From: Candidatus Zixiibacteriota bacterium
Lineage (GTDB): Bacteria > Zixibacteria > MSB-5A5 > JAABVY01
DNA: 15,801 nt
Assembly: GCA_011777135.1 (NCBI GenBank)
Contig: JAABVY010000012.1
Location: forward strand, 1 to 15,801
Direction of reading: 5' to 3'
Positions 8,615 to 15,801 of this stretch are shown in pieces (within the stretch, counting starts at the first letter, position 1; each line of letters starts with the position of its first letter). Below the pieces are notes generated by a model. That model was not told the DNA's origin and ran no database searches. It saw nothing but the letters and a program-made list of their open reading frames with translations. The position numbers and the translations under genes were made by a program.

Positions 8615-8727
8615 TCGACACCTCCCAATTTTATAAACTATCCATGTTATCCAAGCAAATACTCAGGCTTACCTTTCAGGAAAGAAATGTCCACTGTAAT
8701 AGTAAAGACAGTATAAGGTCCACTAAG

Positions 8728-8756
8728 AATAAAATATCTGGCAGGCTTTTTGTCAA
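8728..8756 (-). promoter_or_regulatory. Sigma-70-type promoter of the cohesin-like/BACON/dockerin gene
   Basis: A consensus TTGACA (8751-8756) is followed 17 bases later by TTTATT (8728-8733) on the minus strand. It lies between the end of lon and the ATG at 8614, leaving a leader of about 105 bases. The -10 match is moderate. Confidence 0.5.
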
Positions 8757-8872
8757 GATTATTCTGGTTCACGGAAGATTAGAAGAACGTGAGCGAGGAT
8801 CTTGAAGAATTACTTACCTGTTTAGGCTTGGAGATTTATTATTTAAGCTCTTCGAACGCTCCCAAAAGCTCT

Positions 8873-11341
8873 TTATTTTTTGCGGCGTCGGTTGTCCTTT
8901 TTCTTCTTCCTTTTGGCCACCATACGCTCACGACGAGGTTTGTTATCTTCATTTTTGAGTTTCTCAATTTCCTGTTTGAGCATAGCTTCCAGACCTGTCT
9001 CCTGAGGTTCAAAATCGAGAAGAGCATGGGCAAAAACCTCATCCAGGCTTTCGACGAATATGAACTCCATATCCTCTAAGATCTGCGGCGGCATCTCCTT
9101 AATGTCCTTCTGGTTGTCTCTGGGAAGAATAACCTTGAAGATTCCGGCCCGGTGAGCGGCGGCAATTTTTTCCTTGACTCCCGAGACCTGCAATACTTTG
9201 CCCCTCAATGAAACTTCTCCCGTTAAAGCTGTATCGCTGGCAATTGGACGGTCCGACATCAATGAGGCAATTACAGTAGAGATGGTAACCCCGGCAGAGG
9301 GTCCATCCTTGGGAATCGCTCCTGACGGGAAATGGATATGGATATCATAGTTTACAAAGTCATCGTAATCTATGCCCAGCATATCCGCTTTTGCACGTAC
9401 ATATGAATGCGAAGCCTGTATGGATTCCTTCATGACATCTCCAAGCGACCCGGTATAAATGACATTGCCTCCGCCGCGCATCTTGATTCCCTCGATAAGC
9501 ATGATATCACCGCCCGATCCTGTCCAGGCCAGGCCGTTGGCAATCCCAATTTCGGATGAGGTCTCAACCAGCTCAGGTATATATATCTGCGGTCCCAGGA
9601 ATGATTCCAGATTTCGTTCGGTTATCTTCACGTTCTTCTTATTCTTCTGTGTTGCCAGCATGCGGGAGGCTTTACGGCAGATCAATTCGATTTCCCGCTT
9701 GAAATTGATCAGCCCTGATTCGAGAGTATAATTCCTGATAATCTTGCGGAGTGCCCCCACCGTGAAGGTCAACTGCTTCTCTGTGAGCTTATGAGCTTTG
9801 CGAATCTTGGGGATGATGAATTTCTGGCCGATCTCTATTTTCTCGGAATCTATATAGCCGGTAAACTCAATTACTTCCATTCTCTCAGTCAAAGGCGGCG
9901 GGACCTCGTCCAGCGATTCAACCGTGGTAATAAAAATTGCCTTGGAGAAATCAAACGGAATGCCCACATATGTATCGATATAAGATTTATTTTGTTTTGG
10001 GTCCAGGACTTCCAGCATGGCTAACGGCAAAGACATATTGCTGGAATACATGGACATCTTATCCAGATCATCTATAACCACAACCGGATTGGCGGACTGC
10101 TTTTCAGCCAGGGCGCGCATTATTCTACCCGGCACCGCTCCCGGGAAATTACGCATATCCCCCTTGAGTTCCTCGACAATTGAAAGCCCGGCGGCATTGA
10201 TATTAATCAGCTTGCGGCCCAGGGCCTGCGCGATCGCCGCGGCCAGAGAACTTTTGCCTGTTCCGGGCGGACCCGCCAGACACAAAATTGGACTCCTGAT
10301 CTCGGCCGTTAGTTTGCGTATCACCAGATATTCCAGAATGCGATCCTTGATCCGCCGAGGGCCATAATATTCACGATCGATGGTCTCCTCTATCTTCTTC
10401 AGGTTGGCTTCATCCTGCGTATATTTCGACCAGGGCAGTTCCAGAACCAGCTCGATATAATTCTTCGTGGCGCCGTATTCCGCCGACGCCACTGATAAGA
10501 GCTTGAGTCTCTCAATCTCAAGATTCAGCCTGTCCTTGACATAGGTAGGAATATGTGCGGAGCCTGTCACCTGATCCTTGAGATGTTTTATCAGGCGCTC
10601 ATTGGGATCATCTTCACCCAATTCTTTGTATATCTGCTTTAGCTGTTCTCTAAGATAGATTTCCCGTTTATTACGTTGAATGGATTGGCTGACTTTTGAA
10701 TCAAGTTCCGATTGGATCTCATTTTGCTTGAGCTCATCATCGATAGCTTGCTTCAAAACAGTCAGGCGTTCAGCGACATCGAGTGATTCTAATATCCGCT
10801 GCCGTGTCAGGAGAGGAAGATGCAAATGGCTGGCGATAGAGTCGCTGAAATAAGAAGGATCGTTGATCGATTTCTCGGCTATATTTAAAAGCTCTGGTGA
10901 ATACGAATGATCCTGCAAAGTTATCTCTTTGAGTGATTTGATTATTTCAATAAAAGCCTGACGCGGAATTTTTACATCGCAGGATTCATCCACATCATCG
11001 GCATAAGCCACGAAATACGGCTCCTCCATGACGAACCTGCCGAGGCGCATACGGTGCAGACCCTCAAACGTAACTGAGATTATATCTGAGGATAGTTTGG
11101 TTTCCTGTATGATCCTGGCGGCGACCACAATATCGCAAAAACTGTCAGGCCTGGAATCGTCGTCGCTACTGGGCCTTTTCAAGAGCGCCAGAATAAACTC
11201 GTCGGAAGATTCTTTATTATCGAGTAGAAGATTGAGCGACCTGCGGCGGTTGATCTGTATGGTACCGATACATTTGGGGTAGATCAAGGTTGTCCGCAGA
11301 GGCAAAACGGGATATGCCTTCCCCCCGGCACTTTTTCTCAT
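8873..11341 (-). CDS. lon: Divergent Lon-family ATP-dependent protease
   Basis: Lon proteases are cytoplasmic hexamers that unfold and degrade damaged or regulatory proteins. This 822-residue protein has the usual order: substrate-binding LON domain (about 8-205, starting YPVLPLRTTLIYP), coiled linker, AAA+ module (about 310-580) and peptidase domain (about 600-775). Walker A is GPPGTGKS (357-364). The Ser-Lys dyad is intact: Ser682 in KDGPSAGV and Lys725 in GVKEK, 43 residues apart as in E. coli Lon. The arginine-finger position is kept (Arg487 in ERMEVI). Several ATPase residues differ from canonical Lon: the Walker B Glu is Asp425 (VVVIDDLDKM), the sensor-1 Asn is Glu475 (TTVESLD), and the sensor-2 Arg is Ile545 (LESGLIN). 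The usual GGVRDEAEIRGHRRTY block is replaced by a different sequence. The last 22 residues contain 15 Lys or Arg. AGAGG lies 4 bases before the ATG. It may be a paralogue beside a standard Lon elsewhere in the genome; the symbol denotes family only. Confidence 0.9.
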   Translation of the reverse strand: MRKSAGGKAYPVLPLRTTLIYPKCIGTIQINRRRSLNLLLDNKESSDEFILALLKRPSSDDDSRPDSFCDIVVAARIIQETKLSSDIISVTFEGLHRMRLGRFVMEEPYFVAYADDVDESCDVKIPRQAFIEIIKSLKEITLQDHSYSPELLNIAEKSINDPSYFSDSIASHLHLPLLTRQRILESLDVAERLTVLKQAIDDELKQNEIQSELDSKVSQSIQRNKREIYLREQLKQIYKELGEDDPNERLIKHLKDQVTGSAHIPTYVKDRLNLEIERLKLLSVASAEYGATKNYIELVLELPWSKYTQDEANLKKIEETIDREYYGPRRIKDRILEYLVIRKLTAEIRSPILCLAGPPGTGKSSLAAAIAQALGRKLININAAGLSIVEELKGDMRNFPGAVPGRIMRALAEKQSANPVVVIDDLDKMSMYSSNMSLPLAMLEVLDPKQNKSYIDTYVGIPFDFSKAIFITTVESLDEVPPPLTERMEVIEFTGYIDSEKIEIGQKFIIPKIRKAHKLTEKQLTFTVGALRKIIRNYTLESGLINFKREIELICRKASRMLATQKNKKNVKITERNLESFLGPQIYIPELVETSSEIGIANGLAWTGSGGDIMLIEGIKMRGGGNVIYTGSLGDVMKESIQASHSYVRAKADMLGIDYDDFVNYDIHIHFPSGAIPKDGPSAGVTISTVIASLMSDRPIASDTALTGEVSLRGKVLQVSGVKEKIAAAHRAGIFKVILPRDNQKDIKEMPPQILEDMEFIFVESLDEVFAHALLDFEPQETGLEAMLKQEIEKLKNEDNKPRRERMVAKRKKKKDNRRRKK

Positions 11342-11473
11342 AAAACCTCTAGATGTTTTTGACTTACATGAAAAATTGCCATTTATAACATGTATCGGTA
11401 CTGTTCACGATCTTAACAGCATTAATTTCACAAAAAGGCAATTATCTGCAAAGCCTGCCGCCGAGTGATTAAT

Positions 11474-14077
11474 CTATGAACTAACCTGAAGATTCTCATA
11501 TCGTTCTGCAATTGACTTCAGCTCGTAATCCTGAATCCGTTTGAGGTTCTCGAGATTCAGTTCGATCTCATCCGGTGTCAGGTTGAGACGATAATAGCCG
11601 CTGCGATTATTTTCCAGTAGACCCTGGTTCTTGCTTAACCCCAATTCTTTCTTTAGGTTATAAATGTAACGCGCCTGGTTGAAGCCCGGTTCAAGCTGAT
11701 CTTTATGGAGCCAGCCGTTGTTTTTTGCATCCAGGTATTTGGCGCAAGCAAGTTTCGCTAAATATTTAAAACTTTTCAAGGTCAGGGGAAGTTCCCGGCC
11801 GAAGAACCTGACTGTCAGCCGGTCCCTGTTCGATCTGCCCTCCAGCACCAGTTTACATGCGAGTTCACCATTCATTTTGTCCTCCTTATTTTTATTTTTA
11901 GCAACCTCGATTTTATTCCGGATTTTCTCTGCTTTCGATGCCCCCAGATTTTTTTCGAGTGTGTCCCTGTTTGCGGATACCAGATCATTCGAATTCCTTA
12001 TTCCATGAGCACAAAGCCTGTAATAGTCATCCCGCCCGAGGATTTCACGACCCAGCTTCCAGATCGTGCGCAGTTCGATACACAGGCCATACCGAAGCGT
12101 AAAGGCAAACCTCTTGAAAAACAGCCCGATATTTCTGGACAAATTAAGCACGCGGGCTATGGCAGCCGTACTTTCTGAAAGCCAGGCACAGGTTTCGGCC
12201 AGGTTCAGAAGACTCCCAGCTGATATCTGATAGGAACTCTCAATCTCACATACAGCAGTTCCATCACACCAATCGATCAAAGCCAGGGCCTGAGCGATCC
12301 TGATCATGGCCGCATGATTCATAAGCTCAGGATTCGATATTACCCTGCTTAATCGAAACTGCTGATAGTCCTTCAGCTCAGAATTGCCTTTTAATTCTGA
12401 AATAATGTCCGGGCCAATGCGTCCCTGCGTGCTGGATGAATTTCTATTGACCTCCGTTGAATTGACAAATTCAAATAGCCATAAGAGTTTCTCCACAGGA
12501 GGTTCTGATCTTAAGAGTAAAATCGCCTTTTCTGCAGATTTTGCAGTTATTCCAAAACCGGAGATAGTGCAGCCCAGCGCAGTTCCCGAGAGTATTCCAT
12601 TCTCGGATTCGATCCATTTGTGGTTACGACAAACTTCCAGCGCAGCTTCGACTTTGCCCGCAAAATACCCATCCCCGCTGAAGCTCCGTGCCAATATGCA
12701 GGTCAAATCTTCCATGCTGCGGCAGCACCCGGAACAAACCAGATCGAGCAGCACATCAAGTATTTCACGAGTGTGAAGTTGACCCTCCAGTCCCGATGGG
12801 CGCCCCTCGATAAACTTCGACCAGATTACTTCCTTTTCAAACTCTGAGTTTACCAAAATCATCGCCCTACCCGGATTGCGGACATATCTCAACCGCCCTG
12901 CCCGTCCGCACATGTTCTCATACTCGGGCCAGCTTAGATGCTGTGGAAGGGCATGTTCGCCATAATGCCCGGCTGTGAATTTAAACGGCTCCAGTAAAAC
13001 GGTAGTAGCCGGAAGATTTAATCCCATCGAAAGCGTGGTGGTGGCAAACAGTATTTTTATTTCATCGTTTCGATATCCCTCCTCAATCGCTTTTCTCTGT
13101 TCAAAGGAGAGGTCGGCATGATGAAACGCTATTCCTCTCTGCAAGAGTTCATTGATTGCAGGGCTAAGGGCTGTCTGACTGCATAATCGGAGGTTCTCGA
13201 TCGTCGCTTCTGCTGCAGGCAATTCGGTTCTCTCTGAAAGCAGGCCTGCATAATAACGGCAGGCGGCTTTGCTCTTGAGAAAAACAAGCACCTTCTCGCC
13301 GCGCTTTATCAATTCATTGACTGTCTCCAGAAGCTGCTCCTCGGGAAGCAGAGAGTCGTCATCAAGAAGACGCTCGCTTCCACATTCACCGCTGTTTTGT
13401 TTTCTATATGCATACTCTCCCCGCCACAAAATCCCCTGGTACAGATCGACCGGACGGTGCCCGTAGATAAACAGCCCTGCATCGAGCCACCCCGCCAGCT
13501 TCTTTGCTCCGGACAAAACCGCCGAGAGACCCAGGAGACGGCATTTGTACTTTGAATGCATTATTTTCAGCAGGGCCATTTCCAGGACCGCGCCGCGTGA
13601 TTGATCAGCAATCATCTGGAGCTCATCGATGACGACCAGATCGATATAAGACAGAAGGTCAAGGCTGGTACTCAAAATCTGGTTCATCTTTTCGAATATC
13701 ACAATTGCCAGGTTGAAGTCGCCCCTGCTGAAACTCCTGTCGAATTCCTTGCGGTCGCTGGTCGAGATAATTGTCTTTAATCCGAGAGGTTCATATTTTC
13801 TGCTGAACTCCCGGTATCGCTCCTCGGCCAGAGCCTTGAGCGGAACCAGATAGACCGCCTTCTGCCCGTTTAATAATGCGCGCGCCATAGCGATTTCGGC
13901 GCAGAAGGTTTTGCCTGATGATGTCGGTGCAGAAATGATCAGGTTTCCCTTTTCAAGTAGCCCACGCTCCTTTACAGCAATCGCCTGCATCGGCAGAAGC
14001 TCCGAGCCGACATTCTCCTGCCAGCTTTTAATCAAAAGCCTGGGAATGCCATATATTTCGAGATCAGCTACACGCAT
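11474..14077 (-). CDS. Ski2/Hel308-like superfamily 2 DNA helicase with C-terminal OmpR-type winged helix
   Basis: This 867-residue protein is a superfamily 2 helicase of the Ski2/Hel308 type, probably acting on stalled forks or repair intermediates. Visible motifs: Q-motif PMQ (29-31), Walker A APTSSGKT (50-57), Ia PLKALAEER (79-87), II DELQ (151-154), III SAV (185-187), IV VFLKSK (265-270), V TTTLSMGLNLPA (346-357) and VI NMCGRAGR (388-395). Motif II departs from the usual DE[IV]H and motif III from SAT. A winged helix (about 435-525), a helical ratchet-like region (560-680) and a helix-hairpin-helix (about 680-722, GIRNSNDL...) follow as in Hel308. Residues 752-835 form an extra winged helix like OmpR-type DNA-binding domains (RELPLTLKSFKYLAKLA ... 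ARYIYNLKKELG ... SGYYRL). The ATG is 9 bases after the zinc-ribbon gene stop; GAGGAG overlaps that stop (TGAGGAG), so translation is probably coupled. Regulation is discussed with the upstream operator. Confidence 0.88.
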   Translation of the reverse strand: MRVADLEIYGIPRLLIKSWQENVGSELLPMQAIAVKERGLLEKGNLIISAPTSSGKTFCAEIAMARALLNGQKAVYLVPLKALAEERYREFSRKYEPLGLKTIISTSDRKEFDRSFSRGDFNLAIVIFEKMNQILSTSLDLLSYIDLVVIDELQMIADQSRGAVLEMALLKIMHSKYKCRLLGLSAVLSGAKKLAGWLDAGLFIYGHRPVDLYQGILWRGEYAYRKQNSGECGSERLLDDDSLLPEEQLLETVNELIKRGEKVLVFLKSKAACRYYAGLLSERTELPAAEATIENLRLCSQTALSPAINELLQRGIAFHHADLSFEQRKAIEEGYRNDEIKILFATTTLSMGLNLPATTVLLEPFKFTAGHYGEHALPQHLSWPEYENMCGRAGRLRYVRNPGRAMILVNSEFEKEVIWSKFIEGRPSGLEGQLHTREILDVLLDLVCSGCCRSMEDLTCILARSFSGDGYFAGKVEAALEVCRNHKWIESENGILSGTALGCTISGFGITAKSAEKAILLLRSEPPVEKLLWLFEFVNSTEVNRNSSSTQGRIGPDIISELKGNSELKDYQQFRLSRVISNPELMNHAAMIRIAQALALIDWCDGTAVCEIESSYQISAGSLLNLAETCAWLSESTAAIARVLNLSRNIGLFFKRFAFTLRYGLCIELRTIWKLGREILGRDDYYRLCAHGIRNSNDLVSANRDTLEKNLGASKAEKIRNKIEVAKNKNKEDKMNGELACKLVLEGRSNRDRLTVRFFGRELPLTLKSFKYLAKLACAKYLDAKNNGWLHKDQLEPGFNQARYIYNLKKELGLSKNQGLLENNRSGYYRLNLTPDEIELNLENLKRIQDYELKSIAERYENLQVSS

Positions 14078-14086
14078 CGGATCTCC

Positions 14087-14254
14087 TCAGGAACACACGG
14101 ACCATCCGCAGCAGGGACAATAAGTACATCCCGAGGACGGCACCAGACGGCATCCGCAATCGGGGCAGGAGAAATAAAGATATTTCTTCCCCGTGATTAC
14201 CCTGAATTCAGAGACAAAATTTCCAGTCCGAATTTTTAAATTTGGAATTTTCAT
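14087..14254 (-). CDS. 55-residue zinc-ribbon protein preceding the helicase gene
   Basis: A short, cysteine-rich protein I do not recognise as a named family. It has a polar N-terminal half (MKIPNLKIRTGNFVSEF) and a C-terminal zinc-ribbon-like half with eight Cys in the last 26 residues: CPDC (30-33), Cys35, Cys43, Cys46, CC (48-49) and Cys54. CPDC and CTYC/CPCC can supply four zinc ligands. I chose the ATG at 14254, preceded by AAGGAA. An upstream in-frame ATG at 14317 lies inside the -35 element of the promoter and cannot be in the transcript. The stop codon overlaps the ribosome site of the helicase gene, so the two are one transcription unit. A role as DNA- or protein-binding partner of the helicase is inferred from position only. 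Confidence 0.7.
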   Translation of the reverse strand: MKIPNLKIRTGNFVSEFRVITGKKYLYFSCPDCGCRLVPSSGCTYCPCCGWSVCS

Positions 14255-14288
14255 AATTTCCGTTCCTTGTCTTTTTTGAAGCAAATCC

Positions 14289-14317
14289 AATATACTGCAC
14301 ATTTGTGCAGGTGTCAA
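14289..14317 (-). promoter_or_regulatory. Sigma-70-type promoter of the zinc-ribbon/helicase operon
   Basis: On the minus strand TTGACA (14312-14317) and TATATT (14289-14294) are exactly 17 bases apart, a near-consensus promoter. Transcription should start near 14282, about 28 bases before the chosen ATG at 14254. The whole spacer is taken up by a palindrome (separate entry), as expected for a tightly repressed promoter. Confidence 0.8.
14295..14310. promoter_or_regulatory. LexA-like operator (Fibrobacter-type SOS box) in the promoter spacer
   Basis: CTGCACATTTGTGCAG is a perfect inverted repeat with 6-base arms and a 4-base centre. Its core TGCAC-N4-GTGCA fits the LexA box TGCNC-N4-GTGCA reported for Fibrobacter succinogenes. 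It sits exactly between the -35 and -10 elements of the zinc-ribbon/helicase operon, where a bound repressor would block RNA polymerase. Seen directly: palindrome and position. Inferred: that LexA of this organism binds it. Confidence 0.65.
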
Positions 14318-14432
14318 GATATTTTTAATATTGGCCTGATAAAAAATTGTAAAAGTCGGGGCGGCATCCTATAACTTATTTATAGTCAATATATTAGATT
14401 TAGATCAACAAGCGGGAATTTGGATTTTGAAC

Positions 14433-14461
14433 TTGCCATTACTAGCTAAAAATGGTACATT
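14433..14461 (+). promoter_or_regulatory. Possible promoter of the isochorismatase-family gene
   Basis: TTGCCA (14433-14438), a 17-base spacer and TACATT (14456-14461) make the best plus-strand promoter candidate upstream of 14539, with a leader of about 70 bases. The -10 match is moderate. Confidence 0.35.
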
Positions 14462-14538
14462 AGTCCACCTTTGAAATCGATATCTCTGAAAAGGACAGTA
14501 TTGGCTAAATATGGAAATTAATGTAAAGGAGAGAGTCC

Positions 14539-15174
14539 ATGGCTTCCATAAATGAAAAAGCGGCCGCCTGGCTGCGGGAAATTGAGGCATATAATACACA
14601 TTCATTTAAGCTCGATCAAAAACAAACTGCTCTCTTGATTATCGATATGCAGAATTTTTTTGTGCATGAAACCGGGCCCGCTTATCTGCCGGATTCGCAA
14701 TATACAATCAAAAATATACAGGAATTACAGAAAGCATTTCGTACGAAGAACCTGCCGATAATATTCACCTCTCATGTGCATAAGTCGCCTGAATATGACG
14801 GCGGTAATTTAACCTGGTGGTGGGCAGAATATTGCAAAGAGGGTTCCAAAGATGCCGAGATTTTTGAAGCCATAAGACCCGCAAAGGGTGAGAAACTAAT
14901 TCACAAACATCGCTATTCCGCGTTTGAAGGAACTGATATGGAGATAACGCTTCGCACCCTGGGAATCAGGGACCTTGTTGTAACCGGTGTGATGACCAAT
15001 CTCTGCTGTGAGACCACTGCGCGATATGCATTCAATAAAGATTACCGTGTGCAATTCGTCTGCGACGCTACAGCCACTGCAAATGAGGATCTGCATGTAG
15101 CAGCTCTGAAGAATATCGCTTTCGGTTTTGCTCCGGTGGTGTTGAGCAAAGACGTTATCGATCAGCTCAGATGA
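14539..15174 (+). CDS. Isochorismatase-family cysteine hydrolase
   Basis: A 211-residue cytoplasmic alpha/beta hydrolase of the isochorismatase-like superfamily, which also includes nicotinamidases and N-carbamoyl amide hydrolases. The catalytic triad is visible: Asp36 in LLIIDMQNFF, Lys123 in HKHRYSAF, and Cys156 in GVMTNLCCETTAR. The Val-Met before Thr-Asn occupies the position of the usual cis-peptide. An N-terminal helical extension of about 28 residues precedes the first strand. The substrate cannot be told from sequence; the triad shows only hydrolysis of an amide or similar bond, and no pathway neighbour helps. AAGGAGAGAG lies just upstream of the ATG, a strong ribosome site. It is the only plus-strand gene, divergent from the zinc-ribbon/helicase operon and convergent with the TonB gene (6 bases between stop codons). 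Confidence 0.9.
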   Translation: MASINEKAAAWLREIEAYNTHSFKLDQKQTALLIIDMQNFFVHETGPAYLPDSQYTIKNIQELQKAFRTKNLPIIFTSHVHKSPEYDGGNLTWWWAEYCKEGSKDAEIFEAIRPAKGEKLIHKHRYSAFEGTDMEITLRTLGIRDLVVTGVMTNLCCETTARYAFNKDYRVQFVCDATATANEDLHVAALKNIAFGFAPVVLSKDVIDQLR

Positions 15175-15180
15175 GCTATA

Positions 15181-15801
15181 CTATTTGAGCTTGAAGCTCA
15201 CCTTATACGATATCCAGACGCCGACAGTCTGATCATTCTGCATGGCGGGACGATACCTTCTTCCCCACGCCGCGGCGGCTGCAGCTTCCTCGAAACCGGC
15301 ATTTGTATTTGAGGATTTAAGCACCCTGACATCGGCGACTTTTCCATCTCTATCCACAAATACCTGCATCCAGACCTGACCCTCGATGCGCGCATCACGG
15401 GCCATCTCAGGATAATCCGGCACGGGGGCGTCCAGAAGAACGGGTTCTTGCGTACGATATATAAATGTCTCCGGATCAGGGATAATGTTTCTTTCAATTT
15501 CTCCTACATTGTAGATTCCGCTCGCCATTCCGCCCGCCTGCTGATTAAACTCGGCCGCCACAATATCCGCTTTCTGCAATTTAGTGGGAATGACTGTCGT
15601 CTCGAATGTCTCGGTTGCGTCAACGGGATTGGGAATTGCGCTAAGTTTGAATTTGTTCACCTCCACGTTTATTTTTGTTTCAGTCTTCGGTTCACTCCAA
15701 TTGCCCGGAGGCGGTACCTTCTCAAAGCCTCCTTTGGGCGGAACTCTGATTATATCGCCTGCAGGGGCTGGAGTCAAATAACCGATAAATGCCAGAATCA
15801 G
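15181..15801 (-). CDS. tonB: TonB-family energy transducer (5' end outside window)
   Basis: Energy transducers of this family couple the proton-motive force at the inner membrane to outer-membrane receptors. The frame is open to the window edge. The first visible residues, LILAFIGYLTPAPAG, look like the end of the N-terminal transmembrane anchor, so the gene starts upstream of the window. A proline-containing periplasmic linker follows (PPKGGFEKVPPPGNW and onward). The last 80 residues are a TonB C-terminal domain: PDYPEMARDARIEGQVWMQVFVD begins the first helix and strand in two parts, DRDGKVADVRVLKSS follows, and RYRPAMQNDQTVGVWISYKVSFKLK ends the domain in the usual strand pattern. In such proteins this domain binds the TonB box of receptors. 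No receptor, exbB or exbD is visible. A TTG at 15777 is in frame but lies after the anchor and is not the start. Confidence 0.85.
   Translation of the reverse strand: MILAFIGYLTPAPAGDIIRVPPKGGFEKVPPPGNWSEPKTETKINVEVNKFKLSAIPNPVDATETFETTVIPTKLQKADIVAAEFNQQAGGMASGIYNVGEIERNIIPDPETFIYRTQEPVLLDAPVPDYPEMARDARIEGQVWMQVFVDRDGKVADVRVLKSSNTNAGFEEAAAAAAWGRRYRPAMQNDQTVGVWISYKVSFKLK

Noticed and set aside
8845..8874. Direct repeat AAGCTCTT, two copies after the end of lon
   Set aside because: Two 8-base copies are too few and too short to call a repeat element, and they form no hairpin.
11436..11459. Possible terminator after the helicase gene
   Set aside because: Only a 4-base stem (GGCA with TGCC) precedes the TTTTT run on the minus strand; too weak to call.
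14255..14317. Longer N-terminus of the zinc-ribbon protein from an ATG at 14317
   Set aside because: That codon lies within the -35 element, upstream of the expected transcription start, and has no ribosome site. The extra 21 residues are encoded by the promoter and operator.
15781..15801. Complete TonB-like gene starting at TTG 15777
   Set aside because: The same frame continues to the window edge with a hydrophobic segment (LILAFIGYL) typical of the anchor, so the gene is truncated rather than starting there.
1..15801. CRISPR arrays, tRNA or rRNA genes, mobile elements
   Set aside because: I found no regularly spaced repeats, no cloverleaf-like sequence, no transposase or integrase frame and no terminal inverted repeats.

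Overview
The window reads as a piece of chromosome from a Gram-negative bacterium, most likely an uncultured lineage of the Fibrobacteres-Chlorobi-Bacteroidetes (FCB) superphylum or a related candidate phylum (Zixibacteria-, KSB1- or Marinimicrobia-like). Three things point there. Two secreted proteins end in paired dockerin-type calcium loops of the form GDAN-x-DG-x-[VI]N-[VM]SD-x-V-[YW]-IINY-[VI]F. A TonB-type energy transducer implies an outer membrane. One promoter carries a palindrome that fits the LexA box described for Fibrobacter succinogenes (TGCNC-N4-GTGCA). The lineage is inferred; there is no rRNA or other phylogenetic marker apart from common housekeeping genes. Nearly all genes lie on the minus strand. 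I saw no tRNA, rRNA, IS element, prophage gene or CRISPR array.

Read in the direction of transcription, the right half starts with the end of a tonB-like gene cut by the window edge (15181-15801, minus). It converges on an isochorismatase-family cysteine hydrolase (14539-15174, plus). Divergent from that hydrolase is a two-gene unit: a 55-residue zinc-ribbon protein (14087-14254) and an 867-residue Ski2/Hel308-type helicase with an added C-terminal winged-helix domain (11474-14077). Its promoter has TTGACA and TATATT exactly 17 bases apart, and the LexA-like palindrome fills the spacer. This suggests a DNA-damage-inducible repair unit, and it is the most interesting signal in the window. Next comes a divergent Lon protease (8873-11341) with an intact Ser-Lys dyad but changed ATPase residues and a very basic tail.

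The middle holds two separately transcribed genes for secreted dockerin proteins. One has an N-terminal cohesin-like domain, five BACON-like repeats and a dockerin (6305-8614). The other is an M1 metallopeptidase with a putative Ig domain and a dockerin (3664-5949). Each is followed by a clear intrinsic terminator and preceded by a recognisable promoter. They may be parts of a cell-surface assembly.

The left end is a probable operon: a small two-helix membrane protein (3374-3535), miaB for tRNA 2-methylthiolation (2004-3311), and a membrane-anchored double-GAF sensor protein (1-2000, cut by the window edge). The sensor's histidine-kinase region has Asn where the phosphoacceptor His should be, and I could not find its ATP-binding boxes. 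It therefore looks like a pseudokinase.
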